NCBI GenBank assembly: GCA_026129525.1
Contig: JAHCHW010000013.1
Span: forward strand, 1 to 64,000
Direction: 5' to 3'
Length of the DNA stretch: 64,000 nucleotides
Origin: Chitinophagales bacterium
Lineage (GTDB): Bacteria; Bacteroidota; Bacteroidia; Chitinophagales; LD1
The position numbers and the translations under genes are program-made. Below the pieces are notes generated by a model that did no database searches, had not been told where the DNA came from, and worked only from the letters and a program-made list of their open reading frames with translations. Shown one piece after another: positions 9,101-20,000 of the stretch (position 1 is its first letter; each line of letters opens with the position of its first letter).

Positions 9101-9871
9101 TTATCCCCCATTCCAAATCTGCCAACTCTTTTCAGCCTGCAATTGCAACATTTGCAAACCATTTTTGGTTTTGCAGCCTTTCTCTTTTCCCTTTTCCAGA
9201 AACAATGTTTCAGCAGGGTTGTAAACCAAATCAAACAGAAAATCTTTTTCGTTCAATAACGGATAAGGTATATCAGCACAACTTTCCGTTGCTGGGAACA
9301 TACCTAAAGGTGTGGTATTGATGAAAAGATTACAGTCCGACATGTAACTCTCCACATCAGAATAAATTATTGTTTGCTCGGCAACATTTCTGGAAACAAC
9401 CTGAAACGCAATGCCCAGCTTACGCAATACATACTGCACGGCTTTTGCAGACCCTCCCGTACCCAATACAAAAGCGGTAATAGGAGGTAATTCGTAAATT
9501 GCCTTCTCGGCATTGTAGAAATCCGGCACACTTAAAAACTCGCGCAACGCATTTTCAAACCCGAACACATCAGTATTGTAGCCCACAAGTTTACTGTTCA
9601 CCACCTTTATACAATTAACCGCATCCACTTCTAAAGCTACATTATCAATCTTATCCAGATAATCCATTACAGCCTCTTTGTAAGGAATGGTAACGTTCAA
9701 TCCCTTTAAGTCAGGCAACGATTTTACAAGAGAAGGAAGCTCACTGATAGCTTTTATCTGAAACAATTCATACACGGCATCAGCAACACCTTCGCGCACA
9801 AATTTTTCTTCAAAATATCTTTTGGAGAAGGAGTGAGTTAACGGATTGCCGATTAAACCAAATGTTCGCAT
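9101..9871 (-). CDS. aroE: Shikimate dehydrogenase
   Basis: A 256-aa shikimate dehydrogenase catalysing NADPH-dependent reduction of 3-dehydroshikimate in aromatic amino-acid synthesis. The N-terminal GLIGNPLTHSFSKRYF contains the shikimate-binding Ser-x-Ser. LNVTIPYKEAV carries the catalytic Lys, VNCIKV and LVGYNTDVFGF the Asn and Asp ligands, and VLGTGGSAKAVQYVL the nucleotide-binding loop. The ATG at 9871 starts directly before the conserved strand (MRTFGLIGNPL); longer starts would be TTG. It is the last gene of a minus-strand run, 60 bp after the methyltransferase. Confidence 0.95.
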   Translation of the reverse strand: MRTFGLIGNPLTHSFSKRYFEEKFVREGVADAVYELFQIKAISELPSLVKSLPDLKGLNVTIPYKEAVMDYLDKIDNVALEVDAVNCIKVVNSKLVGYNTDVFGFENALREFLSVPDFYNAEKAIYELPPITAFVLGTGGSAKAVQYVLRKLGIAFQVVSRNVAEQTIIYSDVESYMSDCNLFINTTPLGMFPATESCADIPYPLLNEKDFLFDLVYNPAETLFLEKGKEKGCKTKNGLQMLQLQAEKSWQIWNGG

Positions 9872-9931
9872 TGTGCTTTCGAAGAAACTGCACTTTTTGA
9901 ATTTGTGCAACGTGCATTTGCCTGCACACAA

Positions 9932-10837
9932 CTACTTCTGCTCAATTACCATAAGCACATACTGCTTGTTTGCAGCAAACAGGGCGGGGTTAATAGTGTC
10001 AATGTTCTTGTCTATTTTTTGCTCTATTTCAGGCAGTGCTTCCTGTAAAGCATAACTTATACCCGGAGCCTTTACCTGTAACTTCCCTAAAACAAAATCT
10101 TTTACAGGCAAGCCAACTTGTGTGGCAAGCATGTAAACATAAGCAATGGTAGGCAACACATTGGGTGTAATGTCGCGCTCGTAGGTAATTGTAAAACCAT
10201 GCGCCTGCAATTTGCGGTTAAACAATTCTTTGTTATGCCCGCTTTTTTCGCCTGCTTCTCCTTTACGGAAATAGTCGCAGGCAATCCATTTTCCGTTGGG
10301 TAACAGAATTTGCTTCATTATCGGCAATGCCTTATCTAATTGCAAATACTGTAGCGACTCCGAAGTAATAAGTGTTCCGAAATAACCGGTATAGTTAGCT
10401 ACAGGCATATCCTCAAATCGGCAATCGAGTACTTTAACAGGAGCATACTTTTCGCGTACGTGTTTTACCTGATTTTTATCGGGAGTTAACGCCACCACCT
10501 CAGCACCTTTTGAATGTAACAAAGGAATTAACCCGCCCATACCGCAACCAATATCAAGTACAGGATGTTGAACATCGTTAACCAAATTCACAATCTGCCA
10601 ACCGTAATCTTCCTGCGCTTTGTAAAGATGGTTGATAGAAATATCGTGTGGATTTATGTCGGGGTTATCGAAATAGCCATAGTGTAAAAAATCTTTCGGC
10701 AGCAACTGCGAATACAGTTTCAGTTGAGCATCATCGTACACTCGTTCTTTCTTTTTTCGATTGCGCTGCAACTGAATAACCTTATACAAATGCTGAGGAA
10801 GGACAAACCGTTTAATAACTTTTGAGAGAATGCTCAT
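9932..10837 (-). CDS. Class I SAM-dependent methyltransferase
   Basis: A 301-aa predicted methyltransferase. The SAM-binding motif VLDIGCGMGGLIPLL (about residues 95-109) is followed by an acidic strand and TSESLQYL, similar to cyclopropane-fatty-acid/sarcosine methyltransferase-type folds. The N-terminal 60 residues are basic (QLQRNRKKKERVYDD) and precede LHYGYFDNPD, a motif common near the substrate entry of such enzymes. The substrate is unknown. It starts 2 bp after the stop of the ArnT-like glycosyltransferase gene, so the two are co-transcribed; modification of a lipid or a surface glycan is a reasonable but unproven guess. ATG 10837 is preferred over the upstream codon at 10867. Confidence 0.85.
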   Translation of the reverse strand: MSILSKVIKRFVLPQHLYKVIQLQRNRKKKERVYDDAQLKLYSQLLPKDFLHYGYFDNPDINPHDISINHLYKAQEDYGWQIVNLVNDVQHPVLDIGCGMGGLIPLLHSKGAEVVALTPDKNQVKHVREKYAPVKVLDCRFEDMPVANYTGYFGTLITSESLQYLQLDKALPIMKQILLPNGKWIACDYFRKGEAGEKSGHNKELFNRKLQAHGFTITYERDITPNVLPTIAYVYMLATQVGLPVKDFVLGKLQVKAPGISYALQEALPEIEQKIDKNIDTINPALFAANKQYVLMVIEQK

Positions 10838-10839
10838 AC

Positions 10840-12483
10840 CTACTGAACTTTTTCGAAAAACACCCAACCGTTTTTGCGGTACAACTCATTCAACTCTCCG
10901 TACCATGTGCTTATAGTTGCCACCTTTGGCGATTTAGTGATGATGTAGAGTTTTTTCGCAGCATCATTAGCAACAGGTGGCTGTTTATCGGCATAAAAGT
11001 AGTGGGCATAGCTTTTAAAGCCGGCTGTTTCTATTACACAGTCCTCACCTTTCTTCGATTCCAAAAATTCTATCAGCGCAGCCTGTGTGTATTTTTCCAC
11101 TCTGGGAATGGTGAACGCCAAAGCAGTTGCCGTAAACAAACCACTGCTCATTATCAGCAAATACGCACCCCAGCGCACATGCTTTGTTTGCGAAAGGGCA
11201 ATGGCAATTACAATGCAAGCCAGATATACAAAGCCATAAATAATATCGTTCCTTGTCCAGTACACAGGTGCGCTCAAACAGTCTTTTGCAAAATCATCTC
11301 TAATAAAGTTCATAAACACATCGGGGCGCTGCATTACAAAAATGCCTCCAGTAAGCGCAGCTACAATCAGCACACCAATGGTAAGCAGCGGAACAGTTTG
11401 CCGCCATGTCCATTTCATTTTCCCTTCGAAAAGATAATACAGATAGTAAGCCGCTAAAAAGGTGATTGGGAAATTACACAGCGATGAGTAATGAAGAATC
11501 TTTGTTTTTACTATGGAGAACAACACCAGTACCACCAGCAGCAGATAAATCATCCAACGCTTAAAAAAGTGTTGTGTGGAATCATCGTACGCGTTCTTGC
11601 GAAACGAATCGAAAATAAGTGCCGAAGAAGGAAATACACCAATCAATAAAGCAACTACATGATAATAAAATGGACCGCCATGCCCGGCATCTTCGGTTTG
11701 CAGTAAGCGAAGTTGATATTGAACAAACTCACGCACAAAATTCAATCCATTCTCTCTAAAATCGAAGCCTAACCACGCGGTAACAATTAATGCCACCAAC
11801 ACCCACCATACGGCAATTTCGCTGAGTTCGATTTTTAGTTTGCCGCGATGTACAAAAAAATAAACCGATGAAGTAAGCACCAATACCAAAATGGCAACCG
11901 GACCCTTGGTAAGGGTTGCCAAGCCTATAAAAACTGCCGAAAGCAACAGGTTCCACCTGCGGTTTCGCCTGCGTGTTCTCGAATCTTCAAAATCGTTGAG
12001 GTTAACTACTTTGAACAGAAAAAAAATACCGAGAAAAATAAACAGGTTGAATACCGGGTCAATAATACCGCTGCGGAAATAAATGTGCGGAAGAATGGAG
12101 CAGGCAAACAACAACGCCCACAACACACCCATAAGCGATGAAAAAATATATCTGCCCACATTAAACACCACCAGCATAGTTATTATGCCGCAAATGGCGT
12201 TGGGCAAACGGGCAGCAAATTCGTTTACGCCAAAGTAATGCATGCTTAACGCCTGTAACCATATAAACAGCGGTGGCTTTTCGTAAAAAGGTTGAAAATT
12301 AATTTGCACGTTGCGGAAGTTCCGGGTAAGCAACATTTCGCGTGCGCTCTCTGCAAAGTTTATTTCATCCCAATCGAACAGATGAACCGTGCCGATAAAC
12401 GGAATAAACAGCAACGCTCCTATTGCCATCAAAAGCAATTGAGTAGGAAACTGCATGATGTGCTTACGCAATCCGCTTACCAT
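10840..12483 (-). CDS. ArnT/PMT-like membrane glycosyltransferase
   Basis: A 547-aa polytopic membrane protein with about 11-12 hydrophobic segments. The first periplasmic loop carries LFDWDEINFAESAREML, matching the acidic catalytic loop of GT83/GT39 enzymes that transfer a sugar from a polyprenyl-phosphate donor. The conserved YEKPPLFIWLQALSMHYFGVNEFAARLPNA follows. The hydrophobic two thirds are followed by a soluble C-terminal part (about 470-547). The acceptor (lipid A, protein or other glycan) cannot be determined. Spacing of 25 bp to the DedA gene upstream and 2 bp to the methyltransferase downstream indicates an operon devoted to envelope functions. Confidence 0.88.
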   Translation of the reverse strand: MVSGLRKHIMQFPTQLLLMAIGALLFIPFIGTVHLFDWDEINFAESAREMLLTRNFRNVQINFQPFYEKPPLFIWLQALSMHYFGVNEFAARLPNAICGIITMLVVFNVGRYIFSSLMGVLWALLFACSILPHIYFRSGIIDPVFNLFIFLGIFFLFKVVNLNDFEDSRTRRRNRRWNLLLSAVFIGLATLTKGPVAILVLVLTSSVYFFVHRGKLKIELSEIAVWWVLVALIVTAWLGFDFRENGLNFVREFVQYQLRLLQTEDAGHGGPFYYHVVALLIGVFPSSALIFDSFRKNAYDDSTQHFFKRWMIYLLLVVLVLFSIVKTKILHYSSLCNFPITFLAAYYLYYLFEGKMKWTWRQTVPLLTIGVLIVAALTGGIFVMQRPDVFMNFIRDDFAKDCLSAPVYWTRNDIIYGFVYLACIVIAIALSQTKHVRWGAYLLIMSSGLFTATALAFTIPRVEKYTQAALIEFLESKKGEDCVIETAGFKSYAHYFYADKQPPVANDAAKKLYIITKSPKVATISTWYGELNELYRKNGWVFFEKVQ

Positions 12484-12508
12484 TTCATTTTTTTAGTGAA
12501 GAAAGGTA

Positions 12509-13150
12509 TTACTTGCTCAACTTTCCCTTTACCATTTGCCAGATAATGGGCAGCACCGATACGAAGATGATTCCTAAGATAACAAGCTCAAAATTATTTT
12601 TTACAAACTCAATATTGCCGAACTGATAACCAATTATGGAAATACCTGCCACCCATAATATTGCACCTGCAATACAAAAACCGATGTAGCGCGAATACTC
12701 CATACTGCCGGCACCTGCAACAAACGGGGCAACGGTTCGCACAATGGGAACAAACCGCGCCATAATTACTGTTTTACCCCCGTGCTTTGCGTAAAAGGCT
12801 TCAGTTTGCGTAAGATACTCTCGTTTAAAAAACAAGATGCGCTCCCTCGCTTTTATTTGCTTACTGAAAAATTTCCCGACAAAATAATTCACGTTATCGC
12901 CTAACAACGCAGCGGTAATAAGCAAGGGAATTAAAATGCTTAATTCCAGCTTTCCGGTAGCGGCAGCCAGCGCACCGGCTGCAAACAACAGCGAATCTCC
13001 GGGCAGCAGAGGCATTATCACCAAACCGGTTTCAACAAATACAATCAGAAACAGAATGGCATAGGTTAGTGTTCCGTAGTTGGTAAGTATTTCTGCCAAA
13101 TGTTTATCCAAATGCAGAAAAAAATCAATCGCAAACTTTATAAACTCCAT
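12509..13150 (-). CDS. DedA family membrane protein
   Basis: A 213-aa DedA/SNARE-associated family protein, a family implicated in undecaprenyl-phosphate and phospholipid flipping. Signature parts are PLLPGDSLLFAAGALAA, LLGDNVNYFVGKFFS, and MARFVPIVRTVAPFVAGAG with its conserved arginines. About five hydrophobic segments are seen. The ATG at 13150 gives the usual family length; an in-frame ATG at 13201 would add 17 residues. It sits directly upstream of the ArnT-like gene. As ArnT-like enzymes use polyprenyl-linked sugars, a role in lipid-carrier recycling for that pathway is plausible inference. Confidence 0.92.
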   Translation of the reverse strand: MEFIKFAIDFFLHLDKHLAEILTNYGTLTYAILFLIVFVETGLVIMPLLPGDSLLFAAGALAAATGKLELSILIPLLITAALLGDNVNYFVGKFFSKQIKARERILFFKREYLTQTEAFYAKHGGKTVIMARFVPIVRTVAPFVAGAGSMEYSRYIGFCIAGAILWVAGISIIGYQFGNIEFVKNNFELVILGIIFVSVLPIIWQMVKGKLSK

Positions 13151-13247
13151 AGTAGCGCCAAACCAATACAAAGTTTTCCACTTCCCGAAATGAAACAACA
13201 TTTTTTTGAGAGGGGAAATGAGAAAGACAAGTAGATAACCAGCCTTG

Positions 13248-14600
13248 TTACTTCTTAAGCGTAAAAAAGAAAGTGCTGCCTTTGCCGGCTACCGACTCTA
13301 CCCAAATGCGTCCGCCATGCAGTTCAACTATCTTTTTGCATTGCGCTAAACCAATGCCTGTGCCTTCGTAACGTTCAATGCTGTGCAACCGCTGAAAAAT
13401 AGTAAACATGTTCTTCAAATACTTTTCTTCAATACCTATGCCGTTATCGGAAACTGCAAACTTCCAGTAATCAGGCGTAGAGATATCTTCAATAGCTACT
13501 TCGGGATTAATGCCATCGCGGTTAAATTTTATGGCATTATCGAGAAGATTAAAGAAAAGCGAACGCAAATTATGTCGGTTTCCGTACACTATTGGTAAGT
13601 TACTATACTTTATGCTGAATTGTTTGTCTGGATATGCATCTTTAAGGTTAGTTACAATATCATTCAACAAGTCATTACAATTTACATCTTCCACATTTTG
13701 CAGCGTGCTAATGTCGAAGTAATCTAAAAGATCGGTCATTAAACTTTTTAATCGAGACGTCCCTTGTAATAAATGATTCATATACTGTTTAGAAACAGTG
13801 TCTAATTTGTCGGTAGCGTGGCGCTGCAATAACTGAGTATAGCTTGTAATAATGCGTAAAGGTTCCTGCAAATCATGAGCAGCTACATGTGTGAACTGTT
13901 CTACCTCCCGGTTTTTTATTCGCAACTGTCGGTTGTATTCTTTCAGTTTTTGTTCGGCTGCTTTCCTCTCTACTGCCTCATTTTTCAGCATTTCATTCTG
14001 CTTTTTAAGATCTTTCTCTTGCGATGCATTGGCGCGAATGAGATAATAGAAGTTAAGGAGCAACCACACAAATGTGAGCAGCACAATCGAAAAAGAAATT
14101 ACCTGTTGAGCGTTCGCGTTAACTTGAGTGTCAAGTAAAATAAACTCATACCGAACTACGCAGTAACAGACTACCGATACAAACCATGAGCTGATGATGT
14201 AAGGAAAATTCCTCAGCGGAAACAACAACAACGGAACTGTAGAGAATACCATATACAACAAATGAATACCCGACTCTCTGCCGAATAGCAATGCATAAAC
14301 ACCAAGAATCAGATTGAGCAGAAACAGAAGCAATATCCTTGCTACCATGTAGTATTGCATGTAAGTAAGAAACAGCGGGATGGCAATAAGAAAAAAAACG
14401 GGGATCAGAAACAGCGCATGCCATGTATATCCCAGCGCATAGAACAATATGGCATAAGGGGGAATTAAAAACAACGTTGTAAAATTAATGCTATTAGTAA
14501 GCAAAATATACCTGCGCTGATGGAGAGATGTATGGCTTTTTACGCCAATAGAAATCCACCTTTGTATAACAGAAAGAGCACTTGTTGAGTTATCAGCCAT
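13248..14600 (-). CDS. Membrane sensor histidine kinase
   Basis: A 450-aa two-component sensor. Residues about 35-190 hold six hydrophobic segments with no large periplasmic domain. About 195-240 is a charged coiled coil. The H-box VAAHDLQEPLRIITSY places the phospho-accepting His at residue 242. Ahead lie the N-box FFNLLDNAIKFNRDG, the G1 box AVSDNGIGI, the F-box MFTIFQRLH and the G2 box YEGTGIGLAQCKKIV, so all ATP-binding elements are intact. The AHDLQEPLR variant is typical of phytochrome-like kinases in this phylum. No response regulator gene is adjacent, so its partner is unknown. The downstream DedA gene follows within about 100 bp. Confidence 0.93.
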   Translation of the reverse strand: MADNSTSALSVIQRWISIGVKSHTSLHQRRYILLTNSINFTTLFLIPPYAILFYALGYTWHALFLIPVFFLIAIPLFLTYMQYYMVARILLLFLLNLILGVYALLFGRESGIHLLYMVFSTVPLLLFPLRNFPYIISSWFVSVVCYCVVRYEFILLDTQVNANAQQVISFSIVLLTFVWLLLNFYYLIRANASQEKDLKKQNEMLKNEAVERKAAEQKLKEYNRQLRIKNREVEQFTHVAAHDLQEPLRIITSYTQLLQRHATDKLDTVSKQYMNHLLQGTSRLKSLMTDLLDYFDISTLQNVEDVNCNDLLNDIVTNLKDAYPDKQFSIKYSNLPIVYGNRHNLRSLFFNLLDNAIKFNRDGINPEVAIEDISTPDYWKFAVSDNGIGIEEKYLKNMFTIFQRLHSIERYEGTGIGLAQCKKIVELHGGRIWVESVAGKGSTFFFTLKK

Positions 14601-14732
14601 ACAGACATTCCTATTAAAAAATCGAAGTCAGGCTTGCGTGTCCTGTTGCTGCCTTACTACGTAAATATATACGTAATTACAATATTAAAGGTGCAATATC
14701 TTGCGAGTTATATGATAAAAAATTAACTGGAA

Positions 14733-16799
14733 TTAGTAGTTGAGTAATACCGCCATTGCCTCTCTCACTTTCTCCACATTCGGCAGCATAGCTTTTTCTA
14801 AGTTTTCATTGAGCGGAACTGCAGGTGTGTTAACTGCACCCACTATTTTTACGGGAGCATCTAAATATTGAAAACAATTTGTTGAAATACGTCCTGCTAA
14901 TGCTTCAACAAAGGAATGGGTTATGGTTTCCTCGGTTAGTGCAATCACTTTTCCATGCTTTTTCACAGAAGCAAAAATCGCTTCTTCATCTAACGGATTG
15001 AGGGTTCGCAAATCAAGCACTTCAACTTTCCCTGTAAAATTTTTCGCGGCATTTATAGCCCAATGTACGCCCATGCCATACGTTACTACACAGATCGATT
15101 CGCCATTCTCAATGCTTTCTTCGCTTGGGTGCAGTGCAATGCGCGCTTTGCCGAGCGGAACAACATACTCCTCATCGGGTTCAATAGTTTTGGCGAGTTC
15201 GGTTCCTTTTACTTTGCTCCAGTAAAGCCCTTTATGCTCGAACATTACCACAGGGTTTGGGTCGTAGAAAGCAGCCTTTAAAAGCCCTTTCATGTCGGCT
15301 GCGTTCGATGGATAACAAACTTTTACTCCTTTTATCTGCAACACAAAACTCTCTACCGAAGATGAATGATAAGGGCCGCCACTTCCGTAAGCGCCAATAG
15401 GAATGCGTATTAAGGTTTGCACCGGAAATTTTCCGTTACTCAAATAACAAGAGCGCGATACTTCGGTAAACAATTGATTTACGCCAGGAAAAATGTAGTC
15501 GGCAAATTGTACTTCTACAATTGGTTTACAACCGGCTGCACTCATGCCTACGGTAGAGCCAACGATATACGCTTCCATGATTGGCGTGTTGAACACTCGC
15601 TTATCGCCATATTTTTTTGCCAGCAAAGCTGCCTCGCGAAATACTCCGCCCAGTTCTCCCCCAACATCCTGCCCGTATAACAATGCTTCGGGGTGTTTTT
15701 TTAAAATTTCGTCCACCGCATGTAAAGCGGCATCTACCATCACTACCGTTTGCCCGTTAGCGGGTTCGCGCTCTCCGTACTCCTCGGTAATGGGTGTTGG
15801 TGCAAAAATGTGTGTGGTTAAATCTTCCTCACCAGGAAACGGCTCTTGCAATGCACGTTCGAAATCATCAGCCACAAACTGCTTTGCTTTTTCTTCCATT
15901 TCATTCAACACTAAAGCATCAGTTATTTTCTCATACAGCAAATACTTTTTGAGTTTATTGAACGGATCGCGAAGCGCATCGCTTTCCAAATTTTCTTTGG
16001 GGCGGTACCACTCTTTTCTAACACCCGATGTGTGGTGATTGAGCAAAGGAACTTTTGCATGAACTAAATAAGGTGTGCGATGTGTGCGAACGTAATTCAC
16101 TACACGGCTCATGGTTTCAAAACATTCCTGAAAATCGGTACCGTCAATACTCTCAACTTTCAAACCTTTAAAGCCGGCAGCGTATTCTGCAGCATTTTGC
16201 ACGCGTACTTCACTGCTATGTGCTGAAATATCCCACTCGTTATCCTGCACTAAATAAATAACAGGGTAGTTATGCAACACCGCCATTTGAAATGCTTCGC
16301 TCACTTCGCCTTCGGTAATAGCGCCATCGCCCAACGAACAAATTACCACCGGTTCTTCTCCCTTTTTGAACGAGGAAAGCGCTTGCTCTTCTTTATATTT
16401 TATTCCCTGTGCCGTGCCGGTAGCGGGAATTACCTGCATACCCGTTGCCGAACTTTGGTGCGGAATGTTAGGCAGGTCTTCGCGGTTGCTGGATGGATGC
16501 GAATAGTACGTTCTTCCTCCCGAAAAATAATCGGTCTTTTTTGCCAGCAATTGCAACATTAAATCGAAGGGAGTAAAGCCCATGCCGAGCAGCATGGAAT
16601 CATCGCGGTAATACGGAAAAACAAAATCTTGCTGCTTTAACTGAAACGCTGCCGCCAATTGTATGGCTTCGTGCCCGCGCGAAGTAGCGTGAACATATTT
16701 CTGTGTAATGTCTTTCCGCTCTTCATACAACTCCGTCATTGCCTTGGCTGTGCACATAAGGCGGTAAGCGCGGAGAAAAATGTCTTTAGATGGTTTCAT
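14733..16799 (-). CDS. 2-oxoacid dehydrogenase E1, fused alpha and beta subunits
   Basis: A 688-aa thiamine-diphosphate enzyme combining in one chain the E1 alpha (about 1-340) and beta (about 360-688) subunits of a branched-chain or related 2-oxoacid dehydrogenase complex. The alpha part shows GHEAIQLAAAFQL, FPYYRDDSMLLGMG and the ThDP motif GDGAITEGEVSEAFQMA ending in VQDNEWDIS. The beta part shows ALLYGQDVGGELGGVFREA, VFNTPIMEAYIVGSTVGMSA and RIPIGAYGSGGPYHSSSVE. No E2 or E3 genes are beside it. The start at 16799 (MKPSKDIFLRAYRL) is preferred; upstream residues resemble non-coding sequence. Such fusions are known in Bacteroidota, so this is not a local assembly join. Confidence 0.9.
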   Translation of the reverse strand: MKPSKDIFLRAYRLMCTAKAMTELYEERKDITQKYVHATSRGHEAIQLAAAFQLKQQDFVFPYYRDDSMLLGMGFTPFDLMLQLLAKKTDYFSGGRTYYSHPSSNREDLPNIPHQSSATGMQVIPATGTAQGIKYKEEQALSSFKKGEEPVVICSLGDGAITEGEVSEAFQMAVLHNYPVIYLVQDNEWDISAHSSEVRVQNAAEYAAGFKGLKVESIDGTDFQECFETMSRVVNYVRTHRTPYLVHAKVPLLNHHTSGVRKEWYRPKENLESDALRDPFNKLKKYLLYEKITDALVLNEMEEKAKQFVADDFERALQEPFPGEEDLTTHIFAPTPITEEYGEREPANGQTVVMVDAALHAVDEILKKHPEALLYGQDVGGELGGVFREAALLAKKYGDKRVFNTPIMEAYIVGSTVGMSAAGCKPIVEVQFADYIFPGVNQLFTEVSRSCYLSNGKFPVQTLIRIPIGAYGSGGPYHSSSVESFVLQIKGVKVCYPSNAADMKGLLKAAFYDPNPVVMFEHKGLYWSKVKGTELAKTIEPDEEYVVPLGKARIALHPSEESIENGESICVVTYGMGVHWAINAAKNFTGKVEVLDLRTLNPLDEEAIFASVKKHGKVIALTEETITHSFVEALAGRISTNCFQYLDAPVKIVGAVNTPAVPLNENLEKAMLPNVEKVREAMAVLLNY

Positions 16800-16847
16800 T
16801 ATAGAAGCGGTGAATATAGTAGCGAACACGATTTTTCGCAATTACCT

Positions 16848-17054
16848 CTAAACATCGGATGTTTTTGCTTTTACCTGATAGTTATCCAACGACTGCGGAA
16901 AGCGAATAAATTTTAACCCATATTGCATCATATAGAGCGGTAAAAGGAATAACAACGGGGCGGTTCTGTCTGAAAAACAAACAAGCTCTTGGTTATATTT
17001 ACCATGGTGTTCCAGATTGTAATTGATAAACAACTTTGTTCTAGTTTGTTTCAT
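16848..17054 (-). CDS. Possible small hypothetical protein
   Basis: A 68-residue frame upstream of the E1 gene with an ATG and one moderately hydrophobic stretch (APLLFLLPLYMMQYGLKF). Nothing in it is recognised as a family motif. It fills most of the gap between divergent genes and may simply be chance coding potential in a leader region; treat it as doubtful. Confidence 0.22.
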   Translation of the reverse strand: MKQTRTKLFINYNLEHHGKYNQELVCFSDRTAPLLFLLPLYMMQYGLKFIRFPQSLDNYQVKAKTSDV

Positions 17055-17088
17055 CTTTTAATTATGCTTAAAGCTATACCCTGCAACT

Positions 17089-20000
17089 ATGAAAAAACTG
17101 TACCTTTTACTTACAGCCATTACCTGTGTTTTTGCTAATTATTTAAACGTTAACGCACAAGCAAGTGTGTGTTGCCCTTACAACGGATGGGACTGGGTAG
17201 TGCCCATTACCGTTTCCAATTCAACCGGAGCAACTATTCCGGCACAATCCACATTATTTATCATAAACACTGCTGCACCCATTTCAGCCGGAAAAATGAA
17301 TGTCTCAGGCAACGATATCCGCTTTGTTTACAATACCTGCGGTAATTACCTCAACTATTGGATTGAGTCGGGTATCAATACCAACAACACTAACATTTGG
17401 ATTGCATTACCCGCCATACCTGATGGCAGTTCTATTACTATATACATGTATTACGGCAATCCTTCGGCACCTACAGGTGCATCGGCACAAACTGTGCTTT
17501 TTCCGAACATACAAACTATAACCGGAGCACAAACCTTATCAGGCACCATAACTGCCGACTGGATAGATGTAAACGGTGCCACTATTACTATGCCCGCAGG
17601 TAATCCGTTAACACTACAAGCACGCAGAATAATATTTAACGGCACATTTAATGGCGATAACCGTGGGTATGGTCCGGCAGCAGGACCCGGGGCGGGTGGC
17701 AACGGTGGCGGCAGTTGTGGCGGTGGCGGTGGCGGCTATGGCGGCAATGGCGGAACAGGCGGATGCGGAGGCGGTTCGGGCGGTAGTGCTTACGGAACTC
17801 CTAACGGGAATGACATTGGCATGGGGTCGGGCGGTGGAGGATCCGATTGTAGTGCCTCTGCTTCCGGAGGAGGGGCATTATCGCTGATAGGAAGTGTTGT
17901 TAGTGTAGCAGGGACCATTAATGTTCGCGGACAAAGTGCACAATATTGTTGTTGTGGTAACTCATCGGAAGCAGCCGGTGGCGGTGCAGGTGGTGGCGTT
18001 TTAGTACAAGGCGATTATGTTAGTGGTAATGCCACTATTAACGCTAATGGCGGTGCAGGTGGTGGCAGTGATGATAAAGAGGGGGGGGGCGGTGGTGCCG
18101 GAGGTCGTGTAAAAATACGCTGGTGTAAAGCCAACACTTTCAACGGAAGCGTTAATGTAGCAGGGGGACCCTATGGTACTCCTTATGGGCAAACAGGAAT
18201 GCAACCCGGACAAACAGGCACTTACACGCAACCTCAGGTGCAATGCGATGCCATTGTAATAGGTAACGAAGTACCGGTGAGTATTCCTACCGCTTCGTTT
18301 ACTTACTTTAATGCTTGCACCGGTGTAGTAACTTCTTTCACTTCTACTTCAACTGTTCAAAGTGGTGGCTCTATTACTACCTATAATTGGAGTTATGGCG
18401 ATGGTACCAATGGCAGTGGAGCAACTTCAACACACAATTATGCGGCACAAGGCAACTATACTGTTTCCTTAAGTGTAACCACTGCAACCGGCTGCACAGC
18501 TTCAGCCACACAAAACATAAACGTGCAAACATTGCCTACAGCCGACTTTACAGCCAGTAATGCCTGTGAAGGCAACAACACGCAGTTTACTGATGCCAGC
18601 ACAGGCGGTGCCGTAAAGTGGCTTTGGAGTTTTGGGGATGGGAACTTTGACACCACCCAACAAAACCCAACGCACATATACGGCAATGCAGGAAACTTTA
18701 ACGCCACCTTGGTAGTGCTTAACTCAAGCAATTGTGCCGATACGGTTACAAAGCCGGTTACTGTGCAGCCCGGAGTAAACGCTTCATTTAATTGGAACGG
18801 ACTTAACTGTACCGAATCAGTTGTATCATTTACCAATACTACTACCTATAGCGGCAGCGGAACATTAAGTTATATGTGGTGGTTTGGCGATGGGGGCACT
18901 TCTACACTCCAAAATCCGCAACACATATACACTAACAGCGACACGATGCAGGTAATACTTACAGTAACATCCGGCTCCGGTTGCAGCGATAGTACATTGT
19001 TGTCTTTACCTGTTTTTGGAAAGCCTGTTGCCGATTTTGCCTTTGATACGGTTTGCTTTGGCAATACAACTTCATTTAATAGCACTGGTGTGTTCTGGGG
19101 CATAGGCAATAGTAATGTAGCAAGTTATTTCTGGAACTTTGGAAATGGACAAACATCGGGCACCGCGTCCGAAATGCATCAGTTTACCGCAGCAGGGAAC
19201 TTTAATGTGGTTCACACTGTTATTGGCGATAACGGCTGTGCCGATACAGTTGCAAAACAGGTTCCGGTAAATGCAGTTCCGGTTGTTGATTTTACTACAG
19301 GTTCAGTTTGCTTAAATCAGAGTAATCTGTTTAGCAATACAACTTCCATTGCCTCCGGAACCGTAGCTCAATGGTTATGGGATTTTGGTGATGCCGCCAC
19401 TTCTACCCAACAAAATCCTTTACACACTTATTTGGCACAGGGCAGCTATAATGTTTCCTTAGTAGCAATCTCCGATAAAGGTTGTGCAGACTCTGTTTCC
19501 AAACCGGTTAATGTGTTTGACAAACCTGTGGCAGCATTTACCGCAAGCGAAGTTTGCCTTGGCAATGCTACTGTATTTACCGATGGTTCTTCTATAGGTA
19601 CAGGCAGTATAGTGCAGTGGAATTACGCATTTGGTAATGGGCAAAATGCTCCTACTGCCAATCCAACGCATACGTACAGTGCAGCGGGTAATTTTAATGC
19701 AGCATTGGTAGTAACCAGCGATAACGGCTGTACCGATACAGCGTTCCAAACGGTGGTGATAAATCCGCTTCCGCAAATCAGTTTTTCCGGTACAAATGTT
19801 TGTATTAGTAACACTACAATGTTTAGTAATAATACTTCTATCAGCAGTGGAAACATAAGCAGTTGGAATTGGGACTTTGGAGATGGCAATTCTTCTACGC
19901 AACAAAACACATCAAATCTTTATGCTGCTACCGGTACGTATGCCGTGCAATTAACTGCCATTAGTGATAAGGGTTGCCAAAGTTCTTCTACAGTAAATGT

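Noticed and set aside
10822..11457. 211-codon frame antisense to the ArnT-like gene
   Set aside because: It lies fully opposite a clear membrane-protein gene and shows Cys/His-rich composition typical of antisense translation.
15544..16038. 164-codon frame antisense to the E1 gene
   Set aside because: Opposite to conserved E1 beta coding sequence and without any family signature.
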